DNA from: Roseofilum acuticapitatum BLCC-M154 | Lineage (GTDB): Bacteria; Cyanobacteriota; Cyanobacteriia; Cyanobacteriales; Desertifilaceae | DNA length: 35,885 bases | NCBI RefSeq assembly: GCF_030068475.1 | Contig: NZ_JAQOSP010000003.1 | Coordinates: 1-35,885, forward strand | Direction of reading: 5' to 3' | Shown: positions 5,698-15,861 of the stretch, piece after piece | How the letters are laid out: the number at the start of each line of letters is the position of its first letter | Position numbering within the stretch: the first letter of the stretch is position 1 | Notes under the pieces: model-generated | Told to the model about the DNA's origin: nothing | Database searches by the model: none | Seen by the model: only the letters and a program-made list of their open reading frames with translations | Made by a program: the position numbers and the translations under genes

Positions 5698-7380
5698 TTA
5701 CGGTTGATTCAAAATCGGTTGAATGGATTGTTCATATTCTTGCCATTCCTGTAACTCCTGGGGAACAGAATTAACCCCTTTTTGCATTAAAATCACCCCA
5801 TTGATAAAATCAGTGATGCCATACTGGGAAGTCGCCAGGAGATGATGAATTAAACCCAGATGGATGTTGAGAGATTCCCTATCCTCTGAAAATGCCGATT
5901 GATAGCGCACTAAACGCCATAAATCCACTACCAGATAATCTACCGTTTCCACCTGCCCATTATCGCCCCGAATAAACACAAAGGGAGAACGGATAATCTC
6001 GCGACGACTGGAAAGATGGGGAACAATATAGGTTGTCGCTGAAACACTGGCATCTTCTGGAATTTGACCGATAATTTGATAAATTTCTCGGCTTCTTTGC
6101 CACTGTTGGAGGGGAGAGACATAAACCCATGGCTCCACGGCATCGGGCACTATAAAGTATAAGGTGCGATTGGGATTAGCGGCGATCGCCAAAAAAATCG
6201 AAGTGCTAAGACATATCGCCCAAAACCGTCTCCAAAAGCGCGTCAAAGACCGAGGTTCACGGGGTTTATGGGGCTGAAAAAAATTATTAAACCCTTCCCC
6301 AGCCCACCATAAAATCGTCCCATAACAAAGGCCCGGAACCAAAGCTATAGCATAGCGCACATTAATCGAGAGTAGGGAAGTCGTTTGACCGACCAGTAAT
6401 TTCAGTAAGGGAAACCCGGCAATAATCCAGGCAGTCGGCGCAACCACAGGCACAAAGGCAAAGGGCAACCATTGAGCAAGAATATACCTAAAGGTCAGGG
6501 AAAATGGGGTAAACAATTCGATCGCCAATTTCCCCGGATTCATCAACATCCCCCGAATAATATCCAGAGTTGACGCTTCCTCAGCCTCCGTATATTGGCC
6601 AAACTGCTCCAACATAAACCGCTTAGAAATATCATCGGAAAACAGGGGCATGATCAGATTAGTCAATGCCAAAATATACCCAAAACTCAGCAAACACACG
6701 ATCGCCCCAATCCGAGGAAACCGGCGGCTCAAAATCATATACATCCCCACCCCAAACAAGGCAATCCCCGTATCCTCACGAATGGCTAAAATCAAAGGAC
6801 ACATGAGAGCAAACAGCCACCACCAGCGCTTTTCCATGGCCAGCAGCAGCGTAAACATAAACAGGGGCAACTGAAAATTATCGTGGAAATTACACAGGGT
6901 TGGCCCGATTACCGCATGGGCCCCATAATAGCTAAATGTAATCCAGCGAGCTGGAATCGGCTCCAAATACTGCCGAGCAAGCACATATAATACCAGAGCT
7001 GCCGCCGAAATTGCCGTCACTAATAATACCGACAGGGTAGCAGCTTGGGGAAACCAAGAATAGAACGGCAACCAGAGCAACAAAGCCGGAGTAAAATGCT
7101 GTCCCAACCGGTGATAACTCACATCCGGCATTTCCCCAGCATGAACCACATTCGTCGAAAGCTGAGAAGACAAACTACTTTGGAAAAAATTACCCTGGAC
7201 TCCATTCCACATCACCTGATTAAAAATGCCCTGATCGTAGGACGAATAGAATGTGAAATGGCGATGCAACACCAGCGCCATACAGACCATCAAAAAAAAT
7301 CCCCCGACCATCAGCAGGGGTTTCCATTCATCAGCTTGAAGGGGGGTTAGGTTTCGCCCTTGCGGAAAATTGGCAGTCAT
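5698..7380 (-). CDS. DUF2079 family polytopic membrane protein
   Basis: A 560-aa integral membrane protein with about ten hydrophobic spans, the first at ~residues 22-40. The loop after span 1 has the family hallmark Ser-Tyr-Asp-Gln-Gly-Ile-Phe-Asn-Gln (~47-55), and a His-Phe-Thr-Pro-Ala segment follows (~95). Acidic residues early in the first external loop are a general feature of GT-C-fold glycosyltransferases, to which DUF2079 is thought to be distantly related, but the substrate is unknown. The C-terminal ~130 residues form a soluble domain with a nucleotide-sugar-like Ser-Arg-Arg-Glu-Ile-Ile-Arg-Ser region. It is transcribed in the same direction as gloA with an 18-bp gap, so the two may share an mRNA. 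Confidence 0.85.
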   Translation of the reverse strand: MTANFPQGRNLTPLQADEWKPLLMVGGFFLMVCMALVLHRHFTFYSSYDQGIFNQVMWNGVQGNFFQSSLSSQLSTNVVHAGEMPDVSYHRLGQHFTPALLLWLPFYSWFPQAATLSVLLVTAISAAALVLYVLARQYLEPIPARWITFSYYGAHAVIGPTLCNFHDNFQLPLFMFTLLLAMEKRWWWLFALMCPLILAIREDTGIALFGVGMYMILSRRFPRIGAIVCLLSFGYILALTNLIMPLFSDDISKRFMLEQFGQYTEAEEASTLDIIRGMLMNPGKLAIELFTPFSLTFRYILAQWLPFAFVPVVAPTAWIIAGFPLLKLLVGQTTSLLSINVRYAIALVPGLCYGTILWWAGEGFNNFFQPHKPREPRSLTRFWRRFWAICLSTSIFLAIAANPNRTLYFIVPDAVEPWVYVSPLQQWQRSREIYQIIGQIPEDASVSATTYIVPHLSSRREIIRSPFVFIRGDNGQVETVDYLVVDLWRLVRYQSAFSEDRESLNIHLGLIHHLLATSQYGITDFINGVILMQKGVNSVPQELQEWQEYEQSIQPILNQP

Positions 7381-7398
7381 ACCGTCATTCAGGTCTAC

Positions 7399-7785
7399 TT
7401 AAGACTTAGTTTGAATCAGTTCCACTTTATAGCCATTGGGGTCTTCCACAAAAGCAATTACTGTAGAGCCATGTTTCATCGGCCCCGGTTCGCGCACCAC
7501 TTTACCCCCCTTAGCCGTAATTTGCTCACAGGTTTGATAGATATCCTCGACTCCTAGGGCAATATGACCATAGGCATCACCGAGATCATACTGGTCTTTA
7601 CCCCAGTTATAGGTCAGCTCCAAAACCGTATGATCCGATTCTTCCCCATACCCGACAAAGGCTAGGGTAAACTCTCCTCCCGGATAATCCTTTTGCCGCA
7701 GCAGCTTCATCCCTAAAACGTCGCAATAAAAGCTTAGGGACTCTTCTAAGTTTTTCACTCGTAACATGGTGTGCAAAAATCGCAT
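7399..7785 (-). CDS. gloA: Lactoylglutathione lyase (glyoxalase I)
   Basis: A 128-aa vicinal-oxygen-chelate enzyme that converts the hemithioacetal of methylglyoxal and glutathione to S-lactoylglutathione in the cytosol. The four metal ligands fall exactly where they do in E. coli GlxI: His5, Glu56, His74 and Glu122. Two beta-alpha-beta-beta-beta modules are visible (1-60 and 70-128). The pattern Phe-Val-Glu-Asp-Pro-Asn-Gly-Tyr-Lys precedes the last Glu. Length is typical of the short Ni-dependent bacterial type. It is divergent from eno, sharing a 114-bp intergenic region, and lies just ahead of the DUF2079 gene. Pairing methylglyoxal detoxification with a glycolytic gene is sensible but may be chance. 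Confidence 0.96.
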   Translation of the reverse strand: MRFLHTMLRVKNLEESLSFYCDVLGMKLLRQKDYPGGEFTLAFVGYGEESDHTVLELTYNWGKDQYDLGDAYGHIALGVEDIYQTCEQITAKGGKVVREPGPMKHGSTVIAFVEDPNGYKVELIQTKS

Positions 7786-7860
7786 AGTTTAATCCCCTAG
7801 TTTCAATCCCAAATACTTTCCAAAATTCAAGGCAGATTGGCTATCCATGGCGTATTCTAG

Positions 7861-9192
<1,332 letters not shown>

Positions 9193-9225
9193 GACTCTTG
9201 CTGAGAAATTCCCAAAACCCCTAGT

Positions 9226-9255
9226 TGTAGGGGCGAACGGCCGTTCGCCCCTACA
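9226..9255. terminator. Perfect 30-bp palindrome after eno (GTAGGGGC family)
   Basis: TGTAGGGGCGAACGG followed at once by its exact reverse complement. In RNA this makes a very stable hairpin 33 nt after the eno stop, but there is no T-tract, so it may stabilise the 3' end rather than be a classic intrinsic terminator. It belongs by its ends to the GTAGGGGC...GCCCCTAC repeat family. Confidence 0.65.
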
Positions 9256-9337
9256 GATATACCTATGGATAGATCTGGGTGTATATTCCAGAATCTGGAG
9301 AGGATACTATAGAACAAACCCACTTAAATCTTACCCA

Positions 9338-9472
9338 ATGGTTAATCTCAGCCAAAAATCCATAAAAATATCTCGACTCTATCAAGACAGAGAATTACGC
9401 AAAAGTTATGTGGTCTGGCAAGAAGAAGTGCATCCGGAAGCATTACCCGCTCTGGACAGTAATCGGTCATAA
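9338..9472 (+). CDS. Possible 44-aa small ORF
   Basis: An ATG-started ORF for 44 residues with a mixed, protein-like composition, including Lys-Ile-Ser-Arg-Leu-Tyr, Tyr-Val-Val-Trp-Gln-Glu-Glu-Val-His-Pro-Glu and Leu-Pro-Ala-Leu-Asp. It lacks hydrophobic segments and a clear Shine-Dalgarno site. It does not match any small photosystem or phycobilisome subunit I know. It may be a real small protein, a fragment of a lost gene, or chance. Confidence 0.25.
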   Translation: MVNLSQKSIKISRLYQDRELRKSYVVWQEEVHPEALPALDSNRS

Positions 9473-9623
9473 TTTTTAAGAAAGATTAAGAATTCTTGCA
9501 TTAAAACCAGAATTACTCATTCAATTTTATTGATCAACCTTTCTACAGGATTGGCCCAAAGTCTGATATATAGTAAATAGTTAAGGAATGTAAGTTTTTC
9601 TAAGATTCGGGAGATATACCAAG

Positions 9624-10382
9624 GTGGCAATTCCTTTATTAAACTACTCTCCAAAAAGTCAAAATGTGCGTGTTGCCGGCTATGAAACCGGTTCCGAAGA
9701 GCAACCCATTGTTTTTTCCACGGAAGATCTGCTCTCTGGCAGTGGCCTGGATGAATTAATCTGGGCTGCCTATCGCCAGGTTTATAGCGAACACCAAATG
9801 CTCAAGCAAAATAGACAAACCGCCCTAGAGTCTCAACTCCGGTATGGTCAAATCACCGTGCGTGATTTCATTAAAGGTTTAGTCACCTCCGATCCTTTTA
9901 TGCGTCGGAACTTTGAAACCAATAGTAACTACCGCTTTGTAGAAATCTGCGTTCAACGCTTGTTGGGCCGCGATGTATACAGTAAGCGGGAAACCATTGC
10001 TTGGTCGATCGTGATTGTGAATAAAGGTGTAGCCGGATTCGTCGATGAACTCCTAGAGAGCGATGAATACCTGGAAAACTTTGGTTATGACACGGTTCCT
10101 TACCAGCGTCGGCGGGTTCTTCCCCAACGGGCAGTAGGAGAAACTCCTTTTAACCTGAAGACTCCTCGGTATGAAGCTTATCACCGTTCTCAGTTGGGCT
10201 TCCCCCAAACCGTTTGGCAAAACCAAATCCGCAAGTTTACTCCCCAAGAAAAAGCACCGTCTGCTGGCAGCCCTGTCAGTTTCTTGGATATGGCTAAGTC
10301 TATCGGCAGTGCCCGGCCCGGAGGAGTAGGACGGGTTTCAACCGCAACTCTGCCTATTGCGGCTCCTTATCGCAAGTCCTAA
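9624..10382 (+). CDS. cpcG: Phycobilisome rod-core linker CpcG
   Basis: A 252-aa linker that attaches phycocyanin rods to the allophycocyanin core on the stromal face of the thylakoid. It opens with the family start Ala-Ile-Pro-Leu-Leu-Asn-Tyr-Ser-Pro. The Pfam linker domain spans ~residues 20-150, with Trp-Ala-Ala-Tyr-Arg-Gln-Val, Leu-Glu-Ser-Gln-Leu-Arg and [16 protein letters not shown]. The C-terminal core-binding part is hydrophilic (Arg-Tyr-Glu-Ala-Tyr-His-Arg), with no C-terminal membrane helix, so it is the ordinary CpcG1 type, not the membrane CpcL type. Start is GTG, supported by GGGAG 10 nt upstream. It is not next to the cpcBA operon here, a common arrangement. Confidence 0.95.
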   Translation: MAIPLLNYSPKSQNVRVAGYETGSEEQPIVFSTEDLLSGSGLDELIWAAYRQVYSEHQMLKQNRQTALESQLRYGQITVRDFIKGLVTSDPFMRRNFETNSNYRFVEICVQRLLGRDVYSKRETIAWSIVIVNKGVAGFVDELLESDEYLENFGYDTVPYQRRRVLPQRAVGETPFNLKTPRYEAYHRSQLGFPQTVWQNQIRKFTPQEKAPSAGSPVSFLDMAKSIGSARPGGVGRVSTATLPIAAPYRKS

Positions 10383-10389
10383 TGGGTGC

Positions 10390-11391
10390 TTAAGCTCTTT
10401 GTCTAAGGACTTGTAAAAGTTTATTAAATTCTGGGGGTGGTGGAGCAATGGCTTCTATCCACTCCTTTTTTGTGGGATGCTCTAGGCGCAGTCGCCAAGC
10501 ATGGAGGGCTTGTCCAGAGAGATTAATGCCGAGGGAGCGGTTGCGGCTATAGGTGGCATCTCCGACGAGGGGATGGCCGATAAAGGCGCTGTGGACGCGA
10601 ATTTGATGGGTACGGCCGGTTTCGAGTTGGAAATGGATGAGGGTGTAGTTACCGAGGCGCTCTTGGACTTGCCAGTGGGTGATGGAAGCACGGCCGCCTT
10701 TTTCCACGGGTACGATCGCCATTTTTTGGCGATCGCCGGGATGTCTGCCAATGGGTTGGTCAACGGTTCCGCTTTCGCTGCTGGGGGAACCATGGACAAT
10801 ACCGAGATAGTCGCGACGAGCGGTTTTGTCTTTCAGTTGAGCTTGGAGATGATAAAGAGCGGTGTCGGTTTTGGCGATCGCCAGAGCGCCGGTAGTATCC
10901 TTATCCAGTCGATGGACAATTCCCGGTCGTTGCTCGCCGCCAATGCCTTTTAAGTCAGGACAATGGGCTAAAATGCCATGAACTAATGTCCCGGTTTCAT
11001 GACCTGCGGAGGGATGTACCACTAAGCCAGCCGGTTTATTGATAATTAAGATCTGCTCATCTTCATAGAGAATATCTAGGGGCATCTCTTCCGGAATTAG
11101 GTCAATCGGTTCCACGGGGGGCAACTCTAAGGTAATGCGATCGCCCGGTTGTAGAGTCATTTTCTTCAGTTGGCAGACGCAATCGTTCACTTTCACTTGA
11201 CCGCGATCGATCAATTTCTGGAGACGGGAGCGCGAAAAATCCGGTAACTGCTCCGAGAGATAGCGATCCAGGCGATCGGCTTTCTGCTTGACTTGAAGAT
11301 CTATCATTTCCGATGAATTCACAATCACAACTATAGGTTTGGCGATCGTCATGGGCAATGGGTAGTAGATCGATAGGATAGCTTGAATCAC
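10390..11391 (-). CDS. RluA/RluD-family 23S rRNA pseudouridine synthase
   Basis: An N-terminal S4 RNA-binding domain (~residues 39-85: Asp-Arg-Leu-Asp-Arg-Tyr-Leu and Ser-Arg-Ser-Arg-Leu-Gln-Lys-Leu-Ile) is followed by the catalytic domain with the motif His-Arg-Leu-Asp-Lys-Asp-Thr-Thr-Gly (160-168), where Asp163 is the catalytic Asp. Later motifs include Gly-Arg-Thr-His-Gln-Ile-Arg-Val-His. The domain order fits RluD, which modifies helix 69, but RluC/RluB-like targets cannot be excluded. The first 28-38 residues are not part of the family fold; an internal ATG at codon 29 (position 11307) is a likely true start, though neither start has a good Shine-Dalgarno site. It is convergent with cpcG, 7 bp apart. 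Confidence 0.93.
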   Translation of the reverse strand: MIQAILSIYYPLPMTIAKPIVVIVNSSEMIDLQVKQKADRLDRYLSEQLPDFSRSRLQKLIDRGQVKVNDCVCQLKKMTLQPGDRITLELPPVEPIDLIPEEMPLDILYEDEQILIINKPAGLVVHPSAGHETGTLVHGILAHCPDLKGIGGEQRPGIVHRLDKDTTGALAIAKTDTALYHLQAQLKDKTARRDYLGIVHGSPSSESGTVDQPIGRHPGDRQKMAIVPVEKGGRASITHWQVQERLGNYTLIHFQLETGRTHQIRVHSAFIGHPLVGDATYSRNRSLGINLSGQALHAWRLRLEHPTKKEWIEAIAPPPPEFNKLLQVLRQRA

Positions 11392-11482
11392 TACTTTAAA
11401 ATAAGTGGTTTCTCCCCCTATGTCACTTGAGAAAAAAAGCGGTAAAGTGAAGGTATCCAGAGTTCAAGGGTGCATATACACA

Positions 11483-11650
11483 ATGAATAATCTACCGAAA
11501 CTGCTCCAGATCCTTTTGGCGATCGCCGCTATCAATAGTGTAGGGTGTTCCCCACGAAACCCAAACATCATGAAACAGAACCTTGCCATTGATTGTTGCC
11601 AATGCTGTGATGACGATGGCAATAACTGTAAATGTTGTTTATGTGGATAA
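11483..11650 (+). CDS. Small Cys-rich probable lipoprotein
   Basis: A 55-aa protein from the ATG at 11483; the frame is open further upstream (ATG at 11405), but that extension lacks a signal sequence at the N-terminus. Residues 1-22 look like a lipoprotein signal (hydrophobic stretch ending Asn-Ser-Val-Gly-Cys). The Ser at -3 is not ideal for a lipobox, so membrane anchoring is likely but not certain. The last 19 residues hold eight Cys as Cys-Cys-x-Cys-Cys, then Cys-x-Cys-Cys-x-Cys around an Asp-Asp-Asp-Gly-Asn-Asn turn, a metallothionein-like spacing. I do not recognise the family. It stands alone, divergent from the pseudouridine synthase. Confidence 0.55.
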   Translation: MNNLPKLLQILLAIAAINSVGCSPRNPNIMKQNLAIDCCQCCDDDGNNCKCCLCG

Positions 11651-12001
11651 CCTCTGAATTGTTTAACCCCAAAGGCTAAAGCTTTAGCTATTTTACTTAT
11701 GAGTCATTCCACTGGCTCTATTTTTATCAGTCATTAAATATACTGAATCTTCAACCCGTTTTAAACTCCTCTGATGCAGTATAATTAGTCAGAAGAATAC
11801 CATCGCACTTTTGCCATAACTGAACCCCAGCCATAATCCTTATCATTTGTAGGGGCAATTCATCACATTGCCCCTAAATTAGTATTGATAACTATCCACT
11901 GTATGATAGCAACAGTAAACTAGAAGATAAGGTCAACCCTTCATAGCAGCCCACGAGAGAAAGCTATGGTTGAACCAATTCTTAGTGAGCAGGTTTAAGG
12001 G
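11651..12001. other. Intergenic region upstream of the hybrid kinase
   Basis: It contains CTAAAGCTTTAG just after the Cys-rich gene (a weak hairpin), a GTAGGGGC-family hairpin (11850-11876) and a ten-codon ORF (11966-11998, Met-Val-Glu-Pro-Ile-Leu-Ser-Glu-Gln-Val) that stops 3 bp before the hybrid kinase start. No promoter boxes were assigned. Confidence 0.5.
11850..11876. repeat. Short GTAGGGGC-family hairpin
   Basis: TAGGGGCAAT and ATTGCCCCTA form a perfect 10-bp stem with a 7-nt loop. By its ends it is a minimal member of the interspersed family seen at 1362, 2004, 4408, 5622, 9226 and 34560. Confidence 0.7.
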
Positions 12002-14737
12002 ATGCGGGCAAAGTTGAGCGGCACAATCAAGGGATGGGGTAAAATCTTGCTCACCGCTACTAGCATAACCGCAGCGATCGTTGGGGTGCGGCTGACGGGG
12101 GTATTGCAACCTTTAGAACTGGCGGCATTAGATCAAGGGTTTCGCTTGCGCCAACAAGAAGCGATCGACGATCGCATCATCATTATTGGCATTAATGAGG
12201 CAGATCTGCAAACCTTGGGCACTTGGCCGATCTCCGATGCCACCTTAACCCAAGTCTTAGAAAAAGTAAAAGCCCAAAATCCCACTGTTATCGGATTAAA
12301 TTTATACCGCAATTTACCCGTTGAGCCAGGATATGAGGATTTAACGACCCTATTTCGAGCCACTTCTAATTTAATTGGCATTCAAAAAGTCGTAGGAGAT
12401 AGTGATGGGTTGGCGATCGCCCCCCCTCCCGTCTTAGCGGAACTCGGCCAAATCAGTGCCAATGACTTTCCCTGGGATGTAGATGGTAAAATTCGCCGAG
12501 GATTTCTTTATCTTGATGACGATCAAGGCAATACGATCCTCAGTTTAGGCTTTCGTCTAGCCCTATTGTACCTAGAAACCCAAAATATTCTTCCCACCAT
12601 TACAGAAGACTTTGAGATCACCCTAGGGCAGGCCCAATTTTATCCCTTTTCCAGCAATGATGGGGCCTATATCCACAGCAATGATGCCGGTTACCAAATT
12701 CTGCTCAATTATCGCGGTAAACCCGGCAGTTTTATCACGGTTTCTTTAATGGATGTCCTAGAAGAGCGCATTCCACCGGATTTAATGCGCGATCGCATTG
12801 TCTTAATTGGTTCCACCGCCAAAAGCTTAAAAGAATCCGTCTTAACCCCCTATAGTAATGAGATCCAAGGCATTCCTCAAGCCATGGCCGGAGTAGAAGT
12901 CAATGCCAACTTAATCAGCCAGATCATCAGCGCAGCCATTAATGGCCGCTTATCCATCAAAACCTGGCCCGATATTTACGAATACCTATGGATTTTTTTC
13001 TGGTCAATCATTGGCGCAAAATGGATTAGTCAATGGCGCTTAATAGACGATGTTGCCAAACTTTATATTGGTCGAACCACTCTCAATTTTATTATCAGTG
13101 CTGCCAGCCTGATGGGTCTAAGTTATCTTCTCTTTCTTCAGGGCTGGTGGATACCCGTTATTCCCTCTATTTTTGCCTTAACCACCTCTGCACTCTTAAA
13201 AACAAGTTATACCCTCTGGAATAATCTGAGAAAATCTCAACAACAACTGCAAGAATATCTACGCACCTTAGAAGCCAAAGTTGCTGAACGGACTCAAGAA
13301 TTACAAGCAGCTAAACTCGCAGCAGATGATGCTAATAAAGCCAAAAGTGAATTCTTAGCCAATATGAGTCATGAATTACGCACCCCCTTAAATGGAATTC
13401 TTGGTTATAGTCAAATTTTGATTAGAGATTCTAGCTTAAATTCTCAGCAAGTTAATAGTATCAATATCATCAATCAATGTGGAACGCATTTACTCAATTT
13501 AATTAATGATATTCTCGATCTAGCCAAAATTGAAGCGCGTAAGATGGACTTAAACCCTACCGATGTTCATGTTCAATCCTTTTTGATGGGTGTAGCTGAA
13601 ATTTGTCGCATCAAGGCAGAACAAAAAGATATTGAATTTATTTATAAAATGGATGATGATCTACCAGACACTCTATATTTTGATGAAAAACGCCTCAGAC
13701 AGGTTTTAATTAATTTAATTGGTAATGCCATTAAATTCACCTACAAAGGGGGAGTGATATTCCATATTTATCGACGCACTCCAGTAATTGGTTTAGATTC
13801 TGATGCTATTATTTATCCCCTTGTATTTGCCATTGAAGATAGCGGTGTGGGAATGACTCCTGAACAAATAAAAACTATTTTTTTGCCCTTTGAGCAAGTG
13901 GGAAGTAAAAGCCAAAATGCAGAAGGAACGGGTTTAGGGTTAGCGATTACTCATCAAATTATTGATTTGATGGAGGGAGAAATAAAAGTTAAAAGTGAAT
14001 TGGGTAAAGGGAGTCAATTTCAGATTCTTCTTAACTTGAAAAGTAACCCTTCTAAATGGATTGATAAAAAACAGAAAATCAAACAAAAACCAATTCAAAT
14101 TAAAGGCATAGCTCCCCGGATTTTAATTGTTGATAATCGTTGGCAAAATCGGGGTATTTTCATCGAAATTTTATCTCCTTTAGGGTTTGAGTTAGCCGAA
14201 GCAGAAAATGGTCAAGAGGGCTTAGAAGTCGCGGAAAAATTTAAGCCTGATTTAATTATTAGTGATGTGGGAATGCCGGTTATGGATGGGTTAGAGATGA
14301 TCCAGCATTTACGACGATTGACCCAATTTCAAAACACGATTATTTTAATTGCATCCGTGCGTGCATTTGCTTCTGATCGAGTTCAGTTTTTAGAGTCGGG
14401 TGCTAATGATGTATTATCAAAACCGGTTCAAATTGATGAGTTGTTGGATAAATTAGAGGATTATCTGCATTTAGAATGGATTTATGAAAATCAAGAAATA
14501 GAAGGTTATAATTCTCCTGGTTCTGCGGAAGTTAAGGAACAAAAAATACCGGAAAATGTAGAGCTAAAAAGCTTACATTATGCAGCTAAAATTGGCGATA
14601 TTGAAGCCATTAAAGTAGAATTAGACCGGATTCGAGAACTCGATGCTAGTTATGAAGCATTTGTGATGCAGTTGGAAGATTTGGCAGCGAATTTTGATGT
14701 GGAAAGTATTGAGGAACTTTTGCAGAAAATACTGTAA
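12002..14737 (+). CDS. CHASE2-domain hybrid histidine kinase/response regulator
   Basis: A 911-aa membrane sensor. One N-terminal span (~14-34) leads to a CHASE2 sensory domain outside the membrane (~35-320), then three spans (~327-345, 361-380, 384-402), a coiled coil (~405-445), a HisKA domain with phospho-acceptor His457 in Ser-His-Glu-Leu-Arg-Thr-Pro, and a HATPase domain with Asn575, Asp613-x-Gly615 and the Gly642/Gly644/Gly646 loop. A receiver domain follows (~705-822) with Asp755 and Lys807. Its acidic pocket shows Asp711-Asn712 in place of the usual double acid, so Mg2+ binding may be weaker. About 90 further residues (helical, ~855-911) resemble tails seen after receivers in cyanobacterial hybrid kinases. 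The ligand and downstream regulator are unknown; no partner lies beside it. Confidence 0.94.
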   Translation: MRAKLSGTIKGWGKILLTATSITAAIVGVRLTGVLQPLELAALDQGFRLRQQEAIDDRIIIIGINEADLQTLGTWPISDATLTQVLEKVKAQNPTVIGLNLYRNLPVEPGYEDLTTLFRATSNLIGIQKVVGDSDGLAIAPPPVLAELGQISANDFPWDVDGKIRRGFLYLDDDQGNTILSLGFRLALLYLETQNILPTITEDFEITLGQAQFYPFSSNDGAYIHSNDAGYQILLNYRGKPGSFITVSLMDVLEERIPPDLMRDRIVLIGSTAKSLKESVLTPYSNEIQGIPQAMAGVEVNANLISQIISAAINGRLSIKTWPDIYEYLWIFFWSIIGAKWISQWRLIDDVAKLYIGRTTLNFIISAASLMGLSYLLFLQGWWIPVIPSIFALTTSALLKTSYTLWNNLRKSQQQLQEYLRTLEAKVAERTQELQAAKLAADDANKAKSEFLANMSHELRTPLNGILGYSQILIRDSSLNSQQVNSINIINQCGTHLLNLINDILDLAKIEARKMDLNPTDVHVQSFLMGVAEICRIKAEQKDIEFIYKMDDDLPDTLYFDEKRLRQVLINLIGNAIKFTYKGGVIFHIYRRTPVIGLDSDAIIYPLVFAIEDSGVGMTPEQIKTIFLPFEQVGSKSQNAEGTGLGLAITHQIIDLMEGEIKVKSELGKGSQFQILLNLKSNPSKWIDKKQKIKQKPIQIKGIAPRILIVDNRWQNRGIFIEILSPLGFELAEAENGQEGLEVAEKFKPDLIISDVGMPVMDGLEMIQHLRRLTQFQNTIILIASVRAFASDRVQFLESGANDVLSKPVQIDELLDKLEDYLHLEWIYENQEIEGYNSPGSAEVKEQKIPENVELKSLHYAAKIGDIEAIKVELDRIRELDASYEAFVMQLEDLAANFDVESIEELLQKIL

Positions 14738-14780
14738 ATACTGTTGATGAGTTGAGGATTTTAATTAGAGTAATAAACCT

Positions 14781-14801
14781 AGGGCGGGCATTGCCCACCC
14801 T
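14781..14801. terminator. Hairpin between convergent genes
   Basis: AGGGCGGGCATTGCCCACCCT folds with GGGC/GCCC and AGGG/CCCT stems, separated by one mismatch. It lies between the ends of the hybrid kinase and purQ, so it could stop transcription from either side. Confidence 0.5.
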
Positions 14802-14818
14802 ACTTCTGATATCAATAA

Positions 14819-15487
14819 TTAATGATTCATGCTCTCCAAAAGACTCTTAAATAAGGTTAATCCATCTGTTCCTCCTAAGATGGGATCGCTGGCGCGTTCA
14901 GGGTGAGGCATCATGCCCATAACATTGCCTTTTGAATTACAAATTCCGGCGATATCATTCAGGGAACCATTGGGATTTTCGCCTAGATAGCGGAAGAGAA
15001 CTTGCTGATTGTCTTCGATTTGGGCGAGGGTTTCGGCATCGGCATAATAGCGTCCTTCTCCATGGGCGATGGGGATGGTTACCCTCTGATCTTTGGCGTA
15101 TAAATGGGTAAAGGAGGTTTGATTATTGTCTACTTTTAAGGTGATACGATCGCAGACAAAATGCAGTCCTTGATTCCGGGTTAAGGCTCCCGGCAGTAAT
15201 CCCACCTCGGTTAAGACTTGAAATCCGTTACAGATGCCCAAGACGGGTTTGCCTTGATGGGCATGTTCGACGATCGCCGTCATAATGGGAGAAAACCGGG
15301 CGATCGCCCCGCAGCGCAAATAATCCCCATAGCTAAATCCTCCCGGTAATACCACCCCCTCCACATCCTCTAACGTCGTTTCCTGATGCCAAATTAACCG
15401 AGTTGGGCAACCTAAGCCATCGCGCAGGGCATACACCATATCGCGATCGCAGTTAGAACCGGGAAAAACCACCACCCCAAACTTCAC
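14819..15487 (-). CDS. purQ: Phosphoribosylformylglycinamidine synthase subunit PurQ
   Basis: A 222-aa class I glutamine amidotransferase subunit that supplies ammonia to PurL for making FGAM in purine synthesis. The catalytic triad is Cys86 (Gly-Ile-Cys-Asn-Gly-Phe-Gln), His195 and Glu197 (Pro-His-Pro-Glu-Arg). The N-terminus shows the family's Val-Val-Phe-Pro-Gly-Ser-Asn-Cys-Asp. Start is GTG, well supported by GGGAGGAG a few bases upstream inside the purS-purQ gap of 12 bp. It is the second gene of a purS-purQ operon; purL is not in the window. Confidence 0.97.
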   Translation of the reverse strand: MKFGVVVFPGSNCDRDMVYALRDGLGCPTRLIWHQETTLEDVEGVVLPGGFSYGDYLRCGAIARFSPIMTAIVEHAHQGKPVLGICNGFQVLTEVGLLPGALTRNQGLHFVCDRITLKVDNNQTSFTHLYAKDQRVTIPIAHGEGRYYADAETLAQIEDNQQVLFRYLGENPNGSLNDIAGICNSKGNVMGMMPHPERASDPILGGTDGLTLFKSLLESMNH

Positions 15488-15499
15488 GATCTCTCCTCC

Positions 15500-15757
15500 C
15501 TACTCTGGAATCAAATCAAAACGATAATTTTCAATCACAGGATTCGCTAACAGGCGATCGCACATTTGATCGAGCTGCTCCTGAGCCTCCCTTTCTCCCT
15601 CCGCTTGCAATTTCAAATCAATATATTTGCCAATTCTGACTCCTTCCACAGTTTCATAACCCAACTGTTTTAAGCCCGACTCCACCGCCACCCCCGCCGG
15701 ATCGAGAACGGAAGGGCGCAAAGTGACAAAAATTTTCGCACGATAGGTTTGAGCCAC
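15500..15757 (-). CDS. purS: Phosphoribosylformylglycinamidine synthase subunit PurS
   Basis: The small bridging subunit that couples PurQ and PurL. The GTG at 15757 gives 85 residues beginning Ala-Gln-Thr-Tyr-Arg-Ala-Lys-Ile-Phe-Val-Thr-Leu-Arg-Pro, the usual PurS length and opening. The reading frame is open to a possible ATG at 15871, but that would overlap the divergent peroxiredoxin start by 10 bp and add 38 residues with no family match, so the short form is preferred. Key pattern: Ser-Val-Leu-Asp-Pro-Ala-Gly, then Gly-Leu-Lys-Gln-Leu-Gly-Tyr and Val-Arg-Ile-Gly-Lys-Tyr. purQ follows 12 bp later. Confidence 0.93.
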   Translation of the reverse strand: MAQTYRAKIFVTLRPSVLDPAGVAVESGLKQLGYETVEGVRIGKYIDLKLQAEGEREAQEQLDQMCDRLLANPVIENYRFDLIPE

Positions 15758-15861
15758 GATTGACTTGCCTTTAGGGTACACCACTTCTAAGAGTACACCC
15801 CCTTTCCCCATAAAGAAACTGCTACAGTGAGCAATTGAACTCCTATTAAACATAAATACCC

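Larger units (their letters stand above)
9193..9623. other. Intergenic region between eno and cpcG
   Basis: It holds the palindrome at 9226-9255, a possible 44-codon ORF (9338-9472) and ~150 bp of A/T-rich DNA upstream of cpcG that should contain its promoter. A GGGAG at 9609-9613 is the likely ribosome-binding site for the cpcG GTG start. I could not assign -35/-10 boxes with confidence. Confidence 0.6.

Noticed and set aside
10501-10953. 150-codon + strand frame
   Set aside because: Fully inside the pseudouridine synthase on the other strand, which has clear catalytic motifs.
11966-11998. Ten-codon upstream ORF before the hybrid kinase
   Set aside because: Ends 3 bp before the start, as a leader peptide could, but there is no attenuator structure, codon bias or ribosome-binding site to support it.
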